44,411 nt of DNA from Thermoguttaceae bacterium (lineage in GTDB: Bacteria > Planctomycetota > Planctomycetia > Pirellulales > Thermoguttaceae): contig JAFSDX010000157.1 in the NCBI GenBank assembly GCA_017436025.1, positions 1 to 44,411 of the forward strand. Direction: 5' to 3'. Under the pieces are notes generated by a model. The model saw nothing but the letters and a program-made list of their open reading frames with translations, was not told the DNA's origin and ran no database searches. This document shows, piece after piece, positions 1 to 7,487 of the stretch. Both the position numbers and the translations under genes were made by a program. How positions within the stretch are numbered: the stretch's first letter is position 1; every line of letters starts with the position of its first letter.

Positions 1-3000
1 ACCGGCGCGACGCGTTCGCGACCGGCGCGCAAAATCATCGACTTGCTCAACGTTTCGCCTTCATATTGAATGAGATGTAAATAACGTTCCAGTAATAGGA
101 TACCGTTGCGCGACGCGACGCCGCAGAGCGAAATCATCCCGATCAGTCCCGGAATCGTTCGAGATTGTCCGGTCAACCAAAGAGCGCCGACCGCTCCGAC
201 CAACGCAAGCGGAACGATCGCCATCACTTGCAGCGCGAGGTTCGCCGAACGGAACATTCGGTACAAGATCAGGAAGACGCAGAGACCGGAGAAAACGGAG
301 AGCGCGGTCAGCGTTCGCGACGCGCTTTGCTCGCTTTCAAAGAGCCCCGAGACGCGGACGTCGACGCCGTCGGCGGTTAGTTCGCTCCAACGCGTCGCAA
401 GTCGTTTCTCGATATCTTCCTTGACTTCGACGGCGCCGCGATAACGCGGATTTGATTGAATGACAACTTGTCGCCGTCCGTTTTCGCGGTCGATTTGGCC
501 CGGCCCGAAGGCTTGCGCGTCGATTTCGGCGACTTGCGAGAGCGGAATAACGCCAAGTTGCGACGACGCGTAGTCAAACGACGTTTCCGGCGCGTTTTCT
601 TCGTCGCCCGCGACCGCCGCGGCGATCGCCGATTCCGGATTCGCGGCCGGAGCGAAGCGCTTCGTCTTTTCCGGAAGTCGAATCGGGAGGCGGCGCAACG
701 CGTCGATATTTTCTCGAACGTCTTCGCCGAGGCGAGTTAGGAGTTCGACCGGGCGTTCGCCTTCGAGAACCGTCGTCGCGACGGAACCGTTCATCGCGAT
801 TTCGATCGTTTGGTCGACGTCTTGCGGCGTCAGGCCGTAACGCGCCAGAGCGTCGCGTTTAAGGCGAATTTGCACTTGCGGCAAGTCGGCTTGAATCGGC
901 TCGATCCGCAGGGCGCCGATATCGTCGACGTCGGCGATTAAGTCTTGGATTGCCGCGACGCGTTCTTTTAAAATCGACAGCTCGTCGCCGGTTACTTTGA
1001 TCGCGATTTTGGCGCGGGTTCCGCTGCGCAGGTGGTTGATTAAGTGTTGCAACGGCTGGTCGTAGGACGCGATCGTGCCGGGGACGTTTTCCGAGTCGAT
1101 GACGCCGCGTACTTCGTCGACGATTGCGTTGAAATCGCGGTCGACGCTTTGGTCGATCGAGCAAATGAACTCCGACGTGTTGACCGGAACGGCGTGTTCG
1201 TCCATTTCGCTGCGGCCCGTTTTGCGGACGACGGCGGAAATTCCGTCGATTTCGGCGAGACGTAACGCGAGTTTTTCGGCGACTTCCGACGACGTTTCGA
1301 GCGAAACGCCCGGCGTCAGGTCGAGGTTGACCTGAATCGCGCCCTCGTTGAACGGCGGCATAAAGTCGCGGTCGAGCGACTTAAAGACGTAAATCCCGCC
1401 GACGCCGAGCGCGACCGCGCAGAAAATTGTCGACAACGGGTAGTCGAGCCCGCAACGAATCGCGGAACTCGCGAAATATTGCGTCGTTCGCAGGACGAAA
1501 CTCGGCTTCTTTTCGCGCTTGACGGTCGACCTTAACGCCTTGCCGGAGCGTCCTTTGCGACGACGGAAAATCGCCGGGACAAGGACGTGCGACAACGCCG
1601 GCGTCAGCGTTAGCGAAACGAAGAGCGACGACGTCAGCGACACGATGTAAGCGAGGCCGAGCGGCGCGAAGAGCTTGCCTTCGATCCCGTTCAAAAAGAA
1701 GAGCGGGAAGAAGACGAGAACGGTGATCGCGGTGCCGTTGACGATCGAGTTGCGGATTTCCGAACTCGCTTCAAATACGACGGTTAGCGTTCGCCTCGGC
1801 GCGTCCAAAAGCGCGTTTTCGCCGAGCCGTCGGTGAATGTTTTCGACGTCGACGATGGCGTCGTCGACCAACTCGCCGATCGCGACCGCCAGGCCGCCGA
1901 GCGTCATCGCGTTGATCGTCATCCCGAACGCCGCGAAAACGAGACACGCCGTCGCGATCGTCGTCGGAATCGTCGCGAGCGTTACAAACGTTGTCCTCCA
2001 AGAGGTTAGAAAGAGGAAAACGACGATCGCGACCAAAAACGCCCCGTCGCGCAACGCGTCGAGAACGTTCTTCACCGCCAATTCGACGAACGTTCGTTGT
2101 TGGTAAACCGGAACGATGCGCAAGTCGGGGTAGGTTTGGCGGAGTTTCGCCTCCATCTTAATCATTTCGTCGAGAACGGTTTGCGTCAGTTCGCGAGCGT
2201 CTTGGTTCGGCTGTTTTTCGACCGTCAACACGACGGCGTCGCCCTCGTAAAGCGAACCGTCGGGAAGACGAATCGCGGCGGAGGAATCGCCGATAGGGAC
2301 GGACGGGCCGAGTTTGACGTCGGCGACTTGAGGTAACAAAATCGGCGGTTCCGTCGACGGGTCGACGACGAGCGTTCGCAGGTCGTCGAGCGATTTTATT
2401 CGACCTAAAGAGCGCACTAAGAACTGTTTCGGGCCCTGTTGCGTCAAGAAGCCGCCGGTAACGTTGCGGTTGCTCTTGCGGAGCGCGGTTTCGACGTCGT
2501 CGACGGTGAGGCCGAAGCGGAGCAGATCGTCCGGACGGAGCGCGACTTGGTATTGCCGCCGTTCGCCGCCCATCGAATAGACTTCGCTAACCCCTTTTTG
2601 CGCAAGGATTTTGCGTCGAACGTCCCAATCGGCGAGGGTGCGCAAGTCCATCGACGACGTCTTGTCGTCTTCGGCGTAAATCGCGAGCGTTAAGACTTGT
2701 CCCATCACCGACGCGACCGGCGTCATACGCGGAAAAACGCCTTCGGGCAACTCGTCGGCGACGCGTTGCGTTCGCTCGAAAACTATTTGTCGCGCGAGAT
2801 AGAGGTCGGAACTCCAGTCGAATTCGGCGACGATCGTCGAGAGACCGACGACCGACGACGAACGGAGCGCTTCGATCCCCGTCGTGCCGACGAGCGCGGT
2901 TTCGAGCGGAAGGGTGACGAGCGTTTCGACTTCCTCCGGCGCCATTCCGGGGCACTCGGTCATAATCGTAACGCGGGGGCGGTTTAGGTCGGGAAGAACG

Positions 3001-3110
3001 TCGATCGGCGTATGAAGGGCGCGATAAAAACCGACCGCGACAAGAAGTAACGCTCCAACGATGATCAGGAAGCGGTTCCCGAGCGAAAAACGAATGATTC
3101 GATTCAACAT
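1..3110 (-). CDS. CusA/CzcA-type heavy-metal RND efflux pump (3' end outside window)
   Basis: Inner-membrane proton-driven pump that would export metal cations (Cu/Ag or Co/Zn/Cd class) through a tripartite complex with the adaptor encoded just upstream. The frame is open from an ATG at 3110 to base 1, 1036 codons, close to the roughly 1040-1050 residues usual for the family, so only the last membrane helices are missing. Visible are the first helix (about residues 13-31), the TM4 proton-relay motif GELVDDAIVDVEN at residues 412-424, a porter-domain stretch with HLRSGTRAKIAIKV, and late helices ending near SRNGILLLERYLH. The acidic pair DD plus D/E residues in TM4 is the form seen in heavy-metal RND pumps rather than drug pumps. 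AAGGAG lies a few bases before the ATG. The gene is 30 bases downstream of the adaptor, in one operon. Metal specificity cannot be read from the sequence. Confidence 0.92.
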   Translation of the reverse strand, partial: MLNRIIRFSLGNRFLIIVGALLLVAVGFYRALHTPIDVLPDLNRPRVTIMTECPGMAPEEVETLVTLPLETALVGTTGIEALRSSSVVGLSTIVAEFDWSSDLYLARQIVFERTQRVADELPEGVFPRMTPVASVMGQVLTLAIYAEDDKTSSMDLRTLADWDVRRKILAQKGVSEVYSMGGERRQYQVALRPDDLLRFGLTVDDVETALRKSNRNVTGGFLTQQGPKQFLVRSLGRIKSLDDLRTLVVDPSTEPPILLPQVADVKLGPSVPIGDSSAAIRLPDGSLYEGDAVVLTVEKQPNQDARELTQTVLDEMIKMEAKLRQTYPDLRIVPVYQQRTFVELAVKNVLDALRDGAFLVAIVVFLFLTSWRTTFVTLATIPTTIATACLVFAAFGMTINAMTLGGLAVAIGELVDDAIVDVENIHRRLGENALLDAPRRTLTVVFEASSEIRNSIVNGTAITVLVFFPLFFLNGIEGKLFAPLGLAYIVSLTSSLFVSLTLTPALSHVLVPAIFRRRKGRSGKALRSTVKREKKPSFVLRTTQYFASSAIRCGLDYPLSTIFCAVALGVGGIYVFKSLDRDFMPPFNEGAIQVNLDLTPGVSLETSSEVAEKLALRLAEIDGISAVVRKTGRSEMDEHAVPVNTSEFICSIDQSVDRDFNAIVDEVRGVIDSENVPGTIASYDQPLQHLINHLRSGTRAKIAIKVTGDELSILKERVAAIQDLIADVDDIGALRIEPIQADLPQVQIRLKRDALARYGLTPQDVDQTIEIAMNGSVATTVLEGERPVELLTRLGEDVRENIDALRRLPIRLPEKTKRFAPAANPESAIAAAVAGDEENAPETSFDYASSQLGVIPLSQVAEIDAQAFGPGQIDRENGRRQVVIQSNPRYRGAVEVKEDIEKRLATRWSELTADGVDVRVSGLFESEQSASRTLTALSVFSGLCVFLILYRMFRSANLALQVMAIVPLALVGAVGALWLTGQSRTIPGLIGMISLCGVASRNGILLLERYLHLIQYEGETLSKSMILRAGRERVAP

Positions 3111-3140
3111 AAGTCGTTTCTCCTTCTTCGTTTCCGTCGG

Positions 3141-4964
3141 TTAGTGTTCGCCGCAGTCGCAAGCCGCTTGCAACTTGCCGCCGCCGTTTGTCAGCGCGAC
3201 GTAAAGTTGGTAAGCGCCGCGATTGGCGATTTTAGCGCCGGGCTTAATCGAACCGTCGTTCGCGACGACGACTTCGGAGGCCGTTTGGTGCAGAACGCGA
3301 ACCGGTCGCTTGCGCCAAATCCGCTTGCCGTCGGAAGTTCCGTCGTATTCGAAGAGGAACGTTTCGCTGGCTTCTTGCGCGGTCGCGTCGACCGGAACGA
3401 CGAAAACGTTCGAAAGAATCTCCGTTTCGACGGCGAGTTCGCAACGTTGGCCCGGTTTGAAACGCCAATTCAAACGCGGCGCGGCGTCGTCGCAAGTTTC
3501 GGCGGATTCGTCGGTTGCGTTGGTCGCGGAGACGACGGACGAAGACGTCGACGCGACGTCGTTGCCCGAGTGAGAATGGGCGTGATCCGCGTCGGCTTCC
3601 GGATGCGGATGCGAGTGCGGGACGCCGGTTTCCGGGTTCGGATGCGGATGCGCGTGCAAACCGGACGCCGCGCAGTTGTGCGGCGCCGCGTCGAGCAAGT
3701 AGTTTTTCAACTCGACGTAACAGGCGAAAGCGCGGGCGTTTGCGTCGAGTTGGTTCGCGACCGAACGGAAGGCGAGCGGGCCGACCGTTTCTCGCGGCGC
3801 GTCGGTTCCGGAGGCGCCGACGAAAATCGCGGAGACGGGGCGACCTTCGGCCAGCGCGGCGTTGACGAGCGGCTCGTCCGATTCGAACGCGCGGCCCTCG
3901 ATCCAAAGTTCGCGCAAATCGGAGACGACGCAAAGGGGCGAACCGATTTCGACCGACTCGCCTTTTTCAACGAGCGTTTTTTCTAACTGGTGAAAGTGCG
4001 GCTTTTCCGCGAAGTGTTCGTGCGTCGGCGGCTCGAAATGAACGGTCGAAGCCGGATCGAACGACGAGGCGTCGTCGGAGAACGTCGGGACGCAAACGGT
4101 CAGCGACGTTACAAGCGTTCGTTTCGCGACGACGACTTCTTCGATCGTCGTTTCCGGGAGACCGAAGAAGCGGAGCGCGTCTTTTTGCGTCGCAATCGCG
4201 GCTTCGTTTTCCGCTTTTTCGAGCGCGACTTCCCGTTGTTCGCGCGGCGCGACGCCCGCGTCGAGGTCGGCGAGACGCTTTTCTTCGCTGGCGAGGCGGT
4301 CGCGCTTGCGCAGAAGGGCGGTCAACTCAAGTTGAGCGGCGGCAAGTTCTTCGCCGACCAAACGCAGTTCGAAAAGAGGTTGGCCCGGGCAGAGCGCGGC
4401 GCCTTCTTCGACGTAGATTTTCGTAACGATTCCCGTCGCCGGAGCCGGAACGCCGACGAGCGAGCGTCCCGGTTTGTAGCGAACGTAACCGGGGAAAGAA
4501 AACGACTTGCGGTATTCGGACGGTTGCAGAACGAGCGTTCCGTCGTTGCCGGCGGCGATTCCAATGTTGGCTAACGCGAGTTCGGAAAGCGCGAGACGGT
4601 CGGCGTTTTCGTCTTCCGTATGGACGTGTCCGGGCGCGCCGTGCGGCGGGTTTTCGTGTTCCGTATGGACGTGTCCGGGCGCGCCGTGCGGCGGGTTTTC
4701 GTGTTCCGTATGGACGTGTCCGGGTTCGCCGTGCGGCGGGTTGTCGTGTTCCGTATGGACGTGTCCGGGTTCGCCGTGCGGCGGGTTGTCGACGGCGTGA
4801 TCGTGATCGCAGTCGGGGCCGTGAACGTGAACGGGTTCGGCGGCGGTTGGCGTCGACGCTCTGTCGCAACCGGCGAAGAAAACGAACGCGCCGCCCAAAA
4901 TAAGCGATAGAACGCCGAACGACGGAAGCGTTAAAGCTCCCGCGTTAAATGGGGAAATGCGCAT
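3141..4964 (-). CDS. CusB-like RND periplasmic adaptor lipoprotein with His-rich regions
   Basis: Membrane-fusion protein linking the RND pump to an outer-membrane channel. Residues 1-33 are a lipoprotein signal with lipobox FFAGC (Cys33). Residues 46-120 are His-rich and include four tandem 15-residue units (60-119) with core HGEPGHVH or HGAPGHVH. The adaptor core starts near 150: a barrel-sandwich half (about 165-200), a helical hairpin (about 203-275), the second lipoyl half (about 335-350, VEKGESVEIGSPL) and beta-barrel segments. A second His cluster (437-467, HPHP and HSH runs) is inserted in the beta-barrel region, and the C-terminus ends in CDCGEH. At 607 residues it is much longer than ordinary adaptors, mainly from these inserts. 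The family role is well known; metal capture or handover by the His regions is inferred. No outer-membrane partner gene lies in the window. Confidence 0.88.
   Translation of the reverse strand: MRISPFNAGALTLPSFGVLSLILGGAFVFFAGCDRASTPTAAEPVHVHGPDCDHDHAVDNPPHGEPGHVHTEHDNPPHGEPGHVHTEHENPPHGAPGHVHTEHENPPHGAPGHVHTEDENADRLALSELALANIGIAAGNDGTLVLQPSEYRKSFSFPGYVRYKPGRSLVGVPAPATGIVTKIYVEEGAALCPGQPLFELRLVGEELAAAQLELTALLRKRDRLASEEKRLADLDAGVAPREQREVALEKAENEAAIATQKDALRFFGLPETTIEEVVVAKRTLVTSLTVCVPTFSDDASSFDPASTVHFEPPTHEHFAEKPHFHQLEKTLVEKGESVEIGSPLCVVSDLRELWIEGRAFESDEPLVNAALAEGRPVSAIFVGASGTDAPRETVGPLAFRSVANQLDANARAFACYVELKNYLLDAAPHNCAASGLHAHPHPNPETGVPHSHPHPEADADHAHSHSGNDVASTSSSVVSATNATDESAETCDDAAPRLNWRFKPGQRCELAVETEILSNVFVVPVDATAQEASETFLFEYDGTSDGKRIWRKRPVRVLHQTASEVVVANDGSIKPGAKIANRGAYQLYVALTNGGGKLQAACDCGEH
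4608..4787 (-). repeat. Four tandem 45-bp repeats coding 15-residue His repeats
   Basis: Near-identical 45-base units in frame within the adaptor gene (residues 60-119). Each encodes NPPHG-E/A-PGHVHTE plus two acidic or His residues. The low divergence suggests recent expansion or ongoing homogenisation. Confidence 0.9.
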
Positions 4965-5011
4965 AACTTGCCTCTTGTTTGGGTTTGGTGTTAAACTTCA
5001 AAAAGAGACGG

Positions 5012-5482
5012 TCAAACGCCGGCGTCTTGGGCGGGTTGCGCGGTTTCGGGGGCTTCTTCGTCGTGCGCGTGGTCGCAGTTTTCGTCGTGGACGTGTCCTT
5101 CTTCGCCGTGCGCGTGATCGCAGTTTTCGTCGTGGACGTGTCCTTCTTCGCCGTGCGCGTGGTCGCAGTCGGGGCCGTGGACGTGTCCTTCTTCGCCGTG
5201 CGCGTGGTCGCAGTTTTCGTCGTGGACGTGTCCTTCTTCGCCGTGCGCGTGATCGCAGTCGGGGCCGTGGACGTGTCCGGGTTCGCCGTGATCGTGAGCG
5301 CAACCGGGGCCGTGGACGTGTCCGGGTTCGCCGTGCGCGGGCCCGGCGGGGACTTTGCCGCCGAGAACGAAGAACGCGAGCGCGCCGCCGATAAGCAAAA
5401 GAGCGAGGGCGCCGACCGCGATGAAGGGGGACGGGGCTTCGTTGGTTTTCGGTTCGTCGACGTTGTTTTGGCGTTTGGTCAT
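5012..5482 (-). CDS. Membrane-anchored His/Cys-rich repeat protein, putative periplasmic metal buffer
   Basis: A 156-residue protein of no family I recognise. Residues 1-19 are polar, 20-42 form one hydrophobic helix, and 50-139 are six tandem 15-residue units of the form [15 protein letters not shown] or [15 protein letters not shown], each with four or five His and one Cys, followed by a short acidic tail. With a single N-terminal helix the repeats should face the periplasm. The His and Cys content and the position between a secreted protein and the RND adaptor suggest that it binds or buffers metal ions for the pump; this is inference. The repeat core HGEPGHVH is shared with the adaptor downstream, so one may have been copied from the other. 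An AGGA lies about nine bases before the ATG. The codon bias matches the neighbours, so I treat it as a real gene. Confidence 0.8.
   Translation of the reverse strand: MTKRQNNVDEPKTNEAPSPFIAVGALALLLIGGALAFFVLGGKVPAGPAHGEPGHVHGPGCAHDHGEPGHVHGPDCDHAHGEEGHVHDENCDHAHGEEGHVHGPDCDHAHGEEGHVHDENCDHAHGEEGHVHDENCDHAHDEEAPETAQPAQDAGV
5066..5335 (-). repeat. Six tandem 45-bp repeats coding His/Cys units
   Basis: In-frame 45-base units in the His-rich anchored protein (residues 50-139). Two variants, DENC and GPDC, alternate irregularly. All six frames show repeat patterns here, but only the minus-strand His-rich frame has a start, a membrane segment and an operon context. Confidence 0.9.
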
Positions 5483-5559
5483 TTTTGTTGTCCTATCTTT
5501 TAATCTTGTTGTTTTTGGTTTTTGTCGCGTTTTTGTCTGTTTTCAAAACGGGGCGACGC

Positions 5560-6057
5560 TCAGTTAAGAAGTTTGCCCAAACGAAGATAAAGCGGCGTCG
5601 AAAAGGTCGCGAACAAACGGGTTAGGTAGGTCGACGCGGGGACGAGTCGAACGTCCTTCGCGAAAATATCGGCGAGCGTTCGGGTCGGGAGCGCGTCGAA
5701 GTCGCCGAAAATTTTCTTGCCCGGCGCGATTCGCGACGGCGGACAGGCGCCCGAGCAAGTCGGTTTTTCGGCGTCGCGATCTCGACCGAACGACGGCGCT
5801 TCCGACGGCTCGCGCCGCTCGAATCGCGACGTCGAACAAAGAGGGAAGCGGCGACAAGTCGAAAAACGGTTTACGTAATGGAATTTGTCGCAAACTTGAT
5901 TGGGCGAGTCGTTATTCGAGCGGGGACGCGTTAATTCGAAAACGCAACGTTCGCTCGACGAATGCGCTTGGCAACAGTGGAGCGAGTGAAACCAAAACGC
6001 GAAAAACGCCGCCCAAACGAGCGCGTTTACCGCCTTGTGTTTCGTTAAATTGCTCAT
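5560..6057 (-). CDS. Small secreted or anchored protein of unknown function, first gene of metal-efflux operon
   Basis: A 165-residue product when started at the ATG at 6057, which has GGGAG upstream; the longer frame up to 6276 has a poorly biased N-terminus and would cover the promoter region. Residues 10-27 are hydrophobic and aromatic (ALVWAAFFAFWF) and are followed by HSLHCCQA, compatible with a signal peptide or anchor. Eight Cys are present, including CC near the cleavage region and TCSGAC near residue 112. No domain recognised. GC-rich wobble bases match neighbouring genes. It heads the operon ahead of the His-rich protein, adaptor and RND pump, so a role in periplasmic metal sensing or handling is possible but unproven. 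Confidence 0.6.
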   Translation of the reverse strand: MSNLTKHKAVNALVWAAFFAFWFHSLHCCQAHSSSERCVFELTRPRSNNDSPNQVCDKFHYVNRFSTCRRFPLCSTSRFERREPSEAPSFGRDRDAEKPTCSGACPPSRIAPGKKIFGDFDALPTRTLADIFAKDVRLVPASTYLTRLFATFSTPLYLRLGKLLN

Positions 6058-6102
6058 ATCCGCTCCCGGTTTTGTAAACGCGAAAATTTGCCGAACCCTT
6101 GT

Positions 6103-6195
6103 AATCGGCGTTTTCGGTAATTTTAACAGTTTTTTCCGCGTTTGGGAAGAGCCGTCGACAAATTTTCCTTGATTTTTTGCCGAAAAACGCCGATT
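6103..6195. repeat. Inverted repeat flanking the metal-operon promoter
   Basis: Arms AATCGGCGTTTTCGG (6103-6117) and, inverted, CCGAAAAACGCCGATT (6180-6195) differ by one inserted T and are 62 bases apart. The candidate promoter lies between them. This could be a two-site operator for a metal-responsive repressor, or chance in a genome rich in such words. Confidence 0.4.
6120..6148 (-). promoter_or_regulatory. Candidate promoter of metal-efflux operon
   Basis: On the minus strand, TTCCCA (6148-6143), a 17-base spacer and TAAAAT (6125-6120). Transcription would start about 55 bases before the ATG at 6057. A very similar block (TTCCCAA, CGCG, CTGTTAAAAT) lies at 32070-32097 upstream of the NifU-like gene. 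Confidence 0.4.
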
Positions 6196-6308
6196 TTTGA
6201 ACGTCCGAGAGACGGCGGCGAGCGTTAAGAGGACGACGGGCGCAAGACGTCGGCGGTCGAGGGCGCGCGAGGTCAAACGCTCGGGCGCGGCGGCGAGAGG
6301 GGAAGAAA

Positions 6309-7283
6309 ATGGAAAAACCGGAAAAACCGGAGGCGAAAACGTCGGCGGAGGACGGCGCGGTTCCGCGAGCGTTGCGAGCGAAGATTCGTTGCGCGACGCG
6401 GTCGGACGCGGTCGCGTTGCGTTCGATTTACGCGCATTACGTCGAGAATACGACCGTTTCGTTCGAGTTGGAGACGCCGAGCGTCGCGGAGATGGAGCGG
6501 CGAATCGCGGAGGTCGACGGCGTTTACCCGTTTTTAGTTTGCGTCGTCGAGGGCGAAAATGGGGAAGACGGGGAGATTTTGCCGGTTGACGCTTGCGACG
6601 CGACCGCTAAAATTGATAAAAACGGTAAACCGGATAAGACCGGTAAAACCGCTTGGAGCGTCAAGACGCGTAAGACCGTTAACGCCGCCGCCGTCGGTCA
6701 AGCCGTCGACGTCGGCGGCGAGCGGATCGTCGGATACGCGTTGGCGCATCGAGCGTTCGAGCGAGCGGCGTATGCTTGGACGGCGGAGACGAGCGTTTAC
6801 GTCGACCGCGCTTGGCGTCGCCGCGGGATTGGCGAGGCGTTGTATTCGGCGTTGATCGAAATCTTGGAGGCGCAAGGCGTTCGGACGCTTTACGCGGTGG
6901 TCGTCGCGGAGAACGAGGCGAGCGTCGGCTTTCATCGCCGCGTCGGTTATCGGGAATTTGCGACGTTTAAAAACGCCGGTTGGAAGTTTGGTCGCTGGCT
7001 CGACGTCGTTTGGCTCGAACGAACGCTCGGCGTTTGGCGCGACGCGGAGGAGAAAAACGGCTCCCGACAAGACGCGCGGACGGGGAAGGGGGCGGCGACG
7101 ATAGAAAAGACTATAGAAAAGACGACGAAAGAAAGGACTATAGAAGAAAGGACGATAAATTTCGCGCCGACGCCGATTCGACCGCTTTCCGAATTTCCGG
7201 AGGCCCGCATAGCGAAAATTTGCGCCGTTGCGACGCTGATTTTGCGCCGAAAAACAACGAAAATACCCAATGACGCCTTTTGA
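6309..7283 (+). CDS. GNAT-family N-acetyltransferase (phosphinothricin-acetyltransferase-like) with low-complexity insert and tail
   Basis: The N-terminal half of a PAT-like fold (residues 24-80: RCATRSDAVALRSIYAHYV, then TVSFE) and the C-terminal half (140-238: the acetyl-CoA loop RRRGIGEAL at 170-178, GFHRRVGYRE, GWKFGRWLDVVWLE) match the phosphinothricin/methionine-sulfoximine acetyltransferase group. Ordinary members have about 165-185 residues; this one has 324. The excess is a polar insert (about 82-138, with repeated GKPDKTGK words) in a surface loop before the central strand, and a charged tail (241-324) with an IEKTIEKTTKERTIEERTI repeat. GAGGGGAAG precedes the ATG. Transcribed divergently from the metal operon. 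The substrate is unknown; the family acetylates small amines or amino-acid analogues. Confidence 0.8.
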   Translation: MEKPEKPEAKTSAEDGAVPRALRAKIRCATRSDAVALRSIYAHYVENTTVSFELETPSVAEMERRIAEVDGVYPFLVCVVEGENGEDGEILPVDACDATAKIDKNGKPDKTGKTAWSVKTRKTVNAAAVGQAVDVGGERIVGYALAHRAFERAAYAWTAETSVYVDRAWRRRGIGEALYSALIEILEAQGVRTLYAVVVAENEASVGFHRRVGYREFATFKNAGWKFGRWLDVVWLERTLGVWRDAEEKNGSRQDARTGKGAATIEKTIEKTTKERTIEERTINFAPTPIRPLSEFPEARIAKICAVATLILRRKTTKIPNDAF

Positions 7284-7487
7284 CTCCCCATTGACAAAAA
7301 AATAAGGAAGAGTATCATAAAAATGTACCTGCGAACGGACGCTTGCCGTTGATAATTTGCCGTTGTTTTACGATTGTTGCGATTATAGCGGCGTTAACGA
7401 GGTTGGTTGTGTGGGCGTTGTTGATGATTTGACGTTTGAATCAGTTTTGACGGCAAACTTCCGTCCTTTTGTTTAAGGGAACAAAAT

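Noticed and set aside
4608..5335. Possible CRISPR array from regularly spaced 45-bp repeats
   Set aside because: The units are contiguous with no unique spacers and encode a His-rich protein in frame.
4979..5503. Plus-strand repetitive open frames (Val/Phe or Arg repeats)
   Set aside because: Mirror images of the His-repeat gene on the minus strand; no start context.
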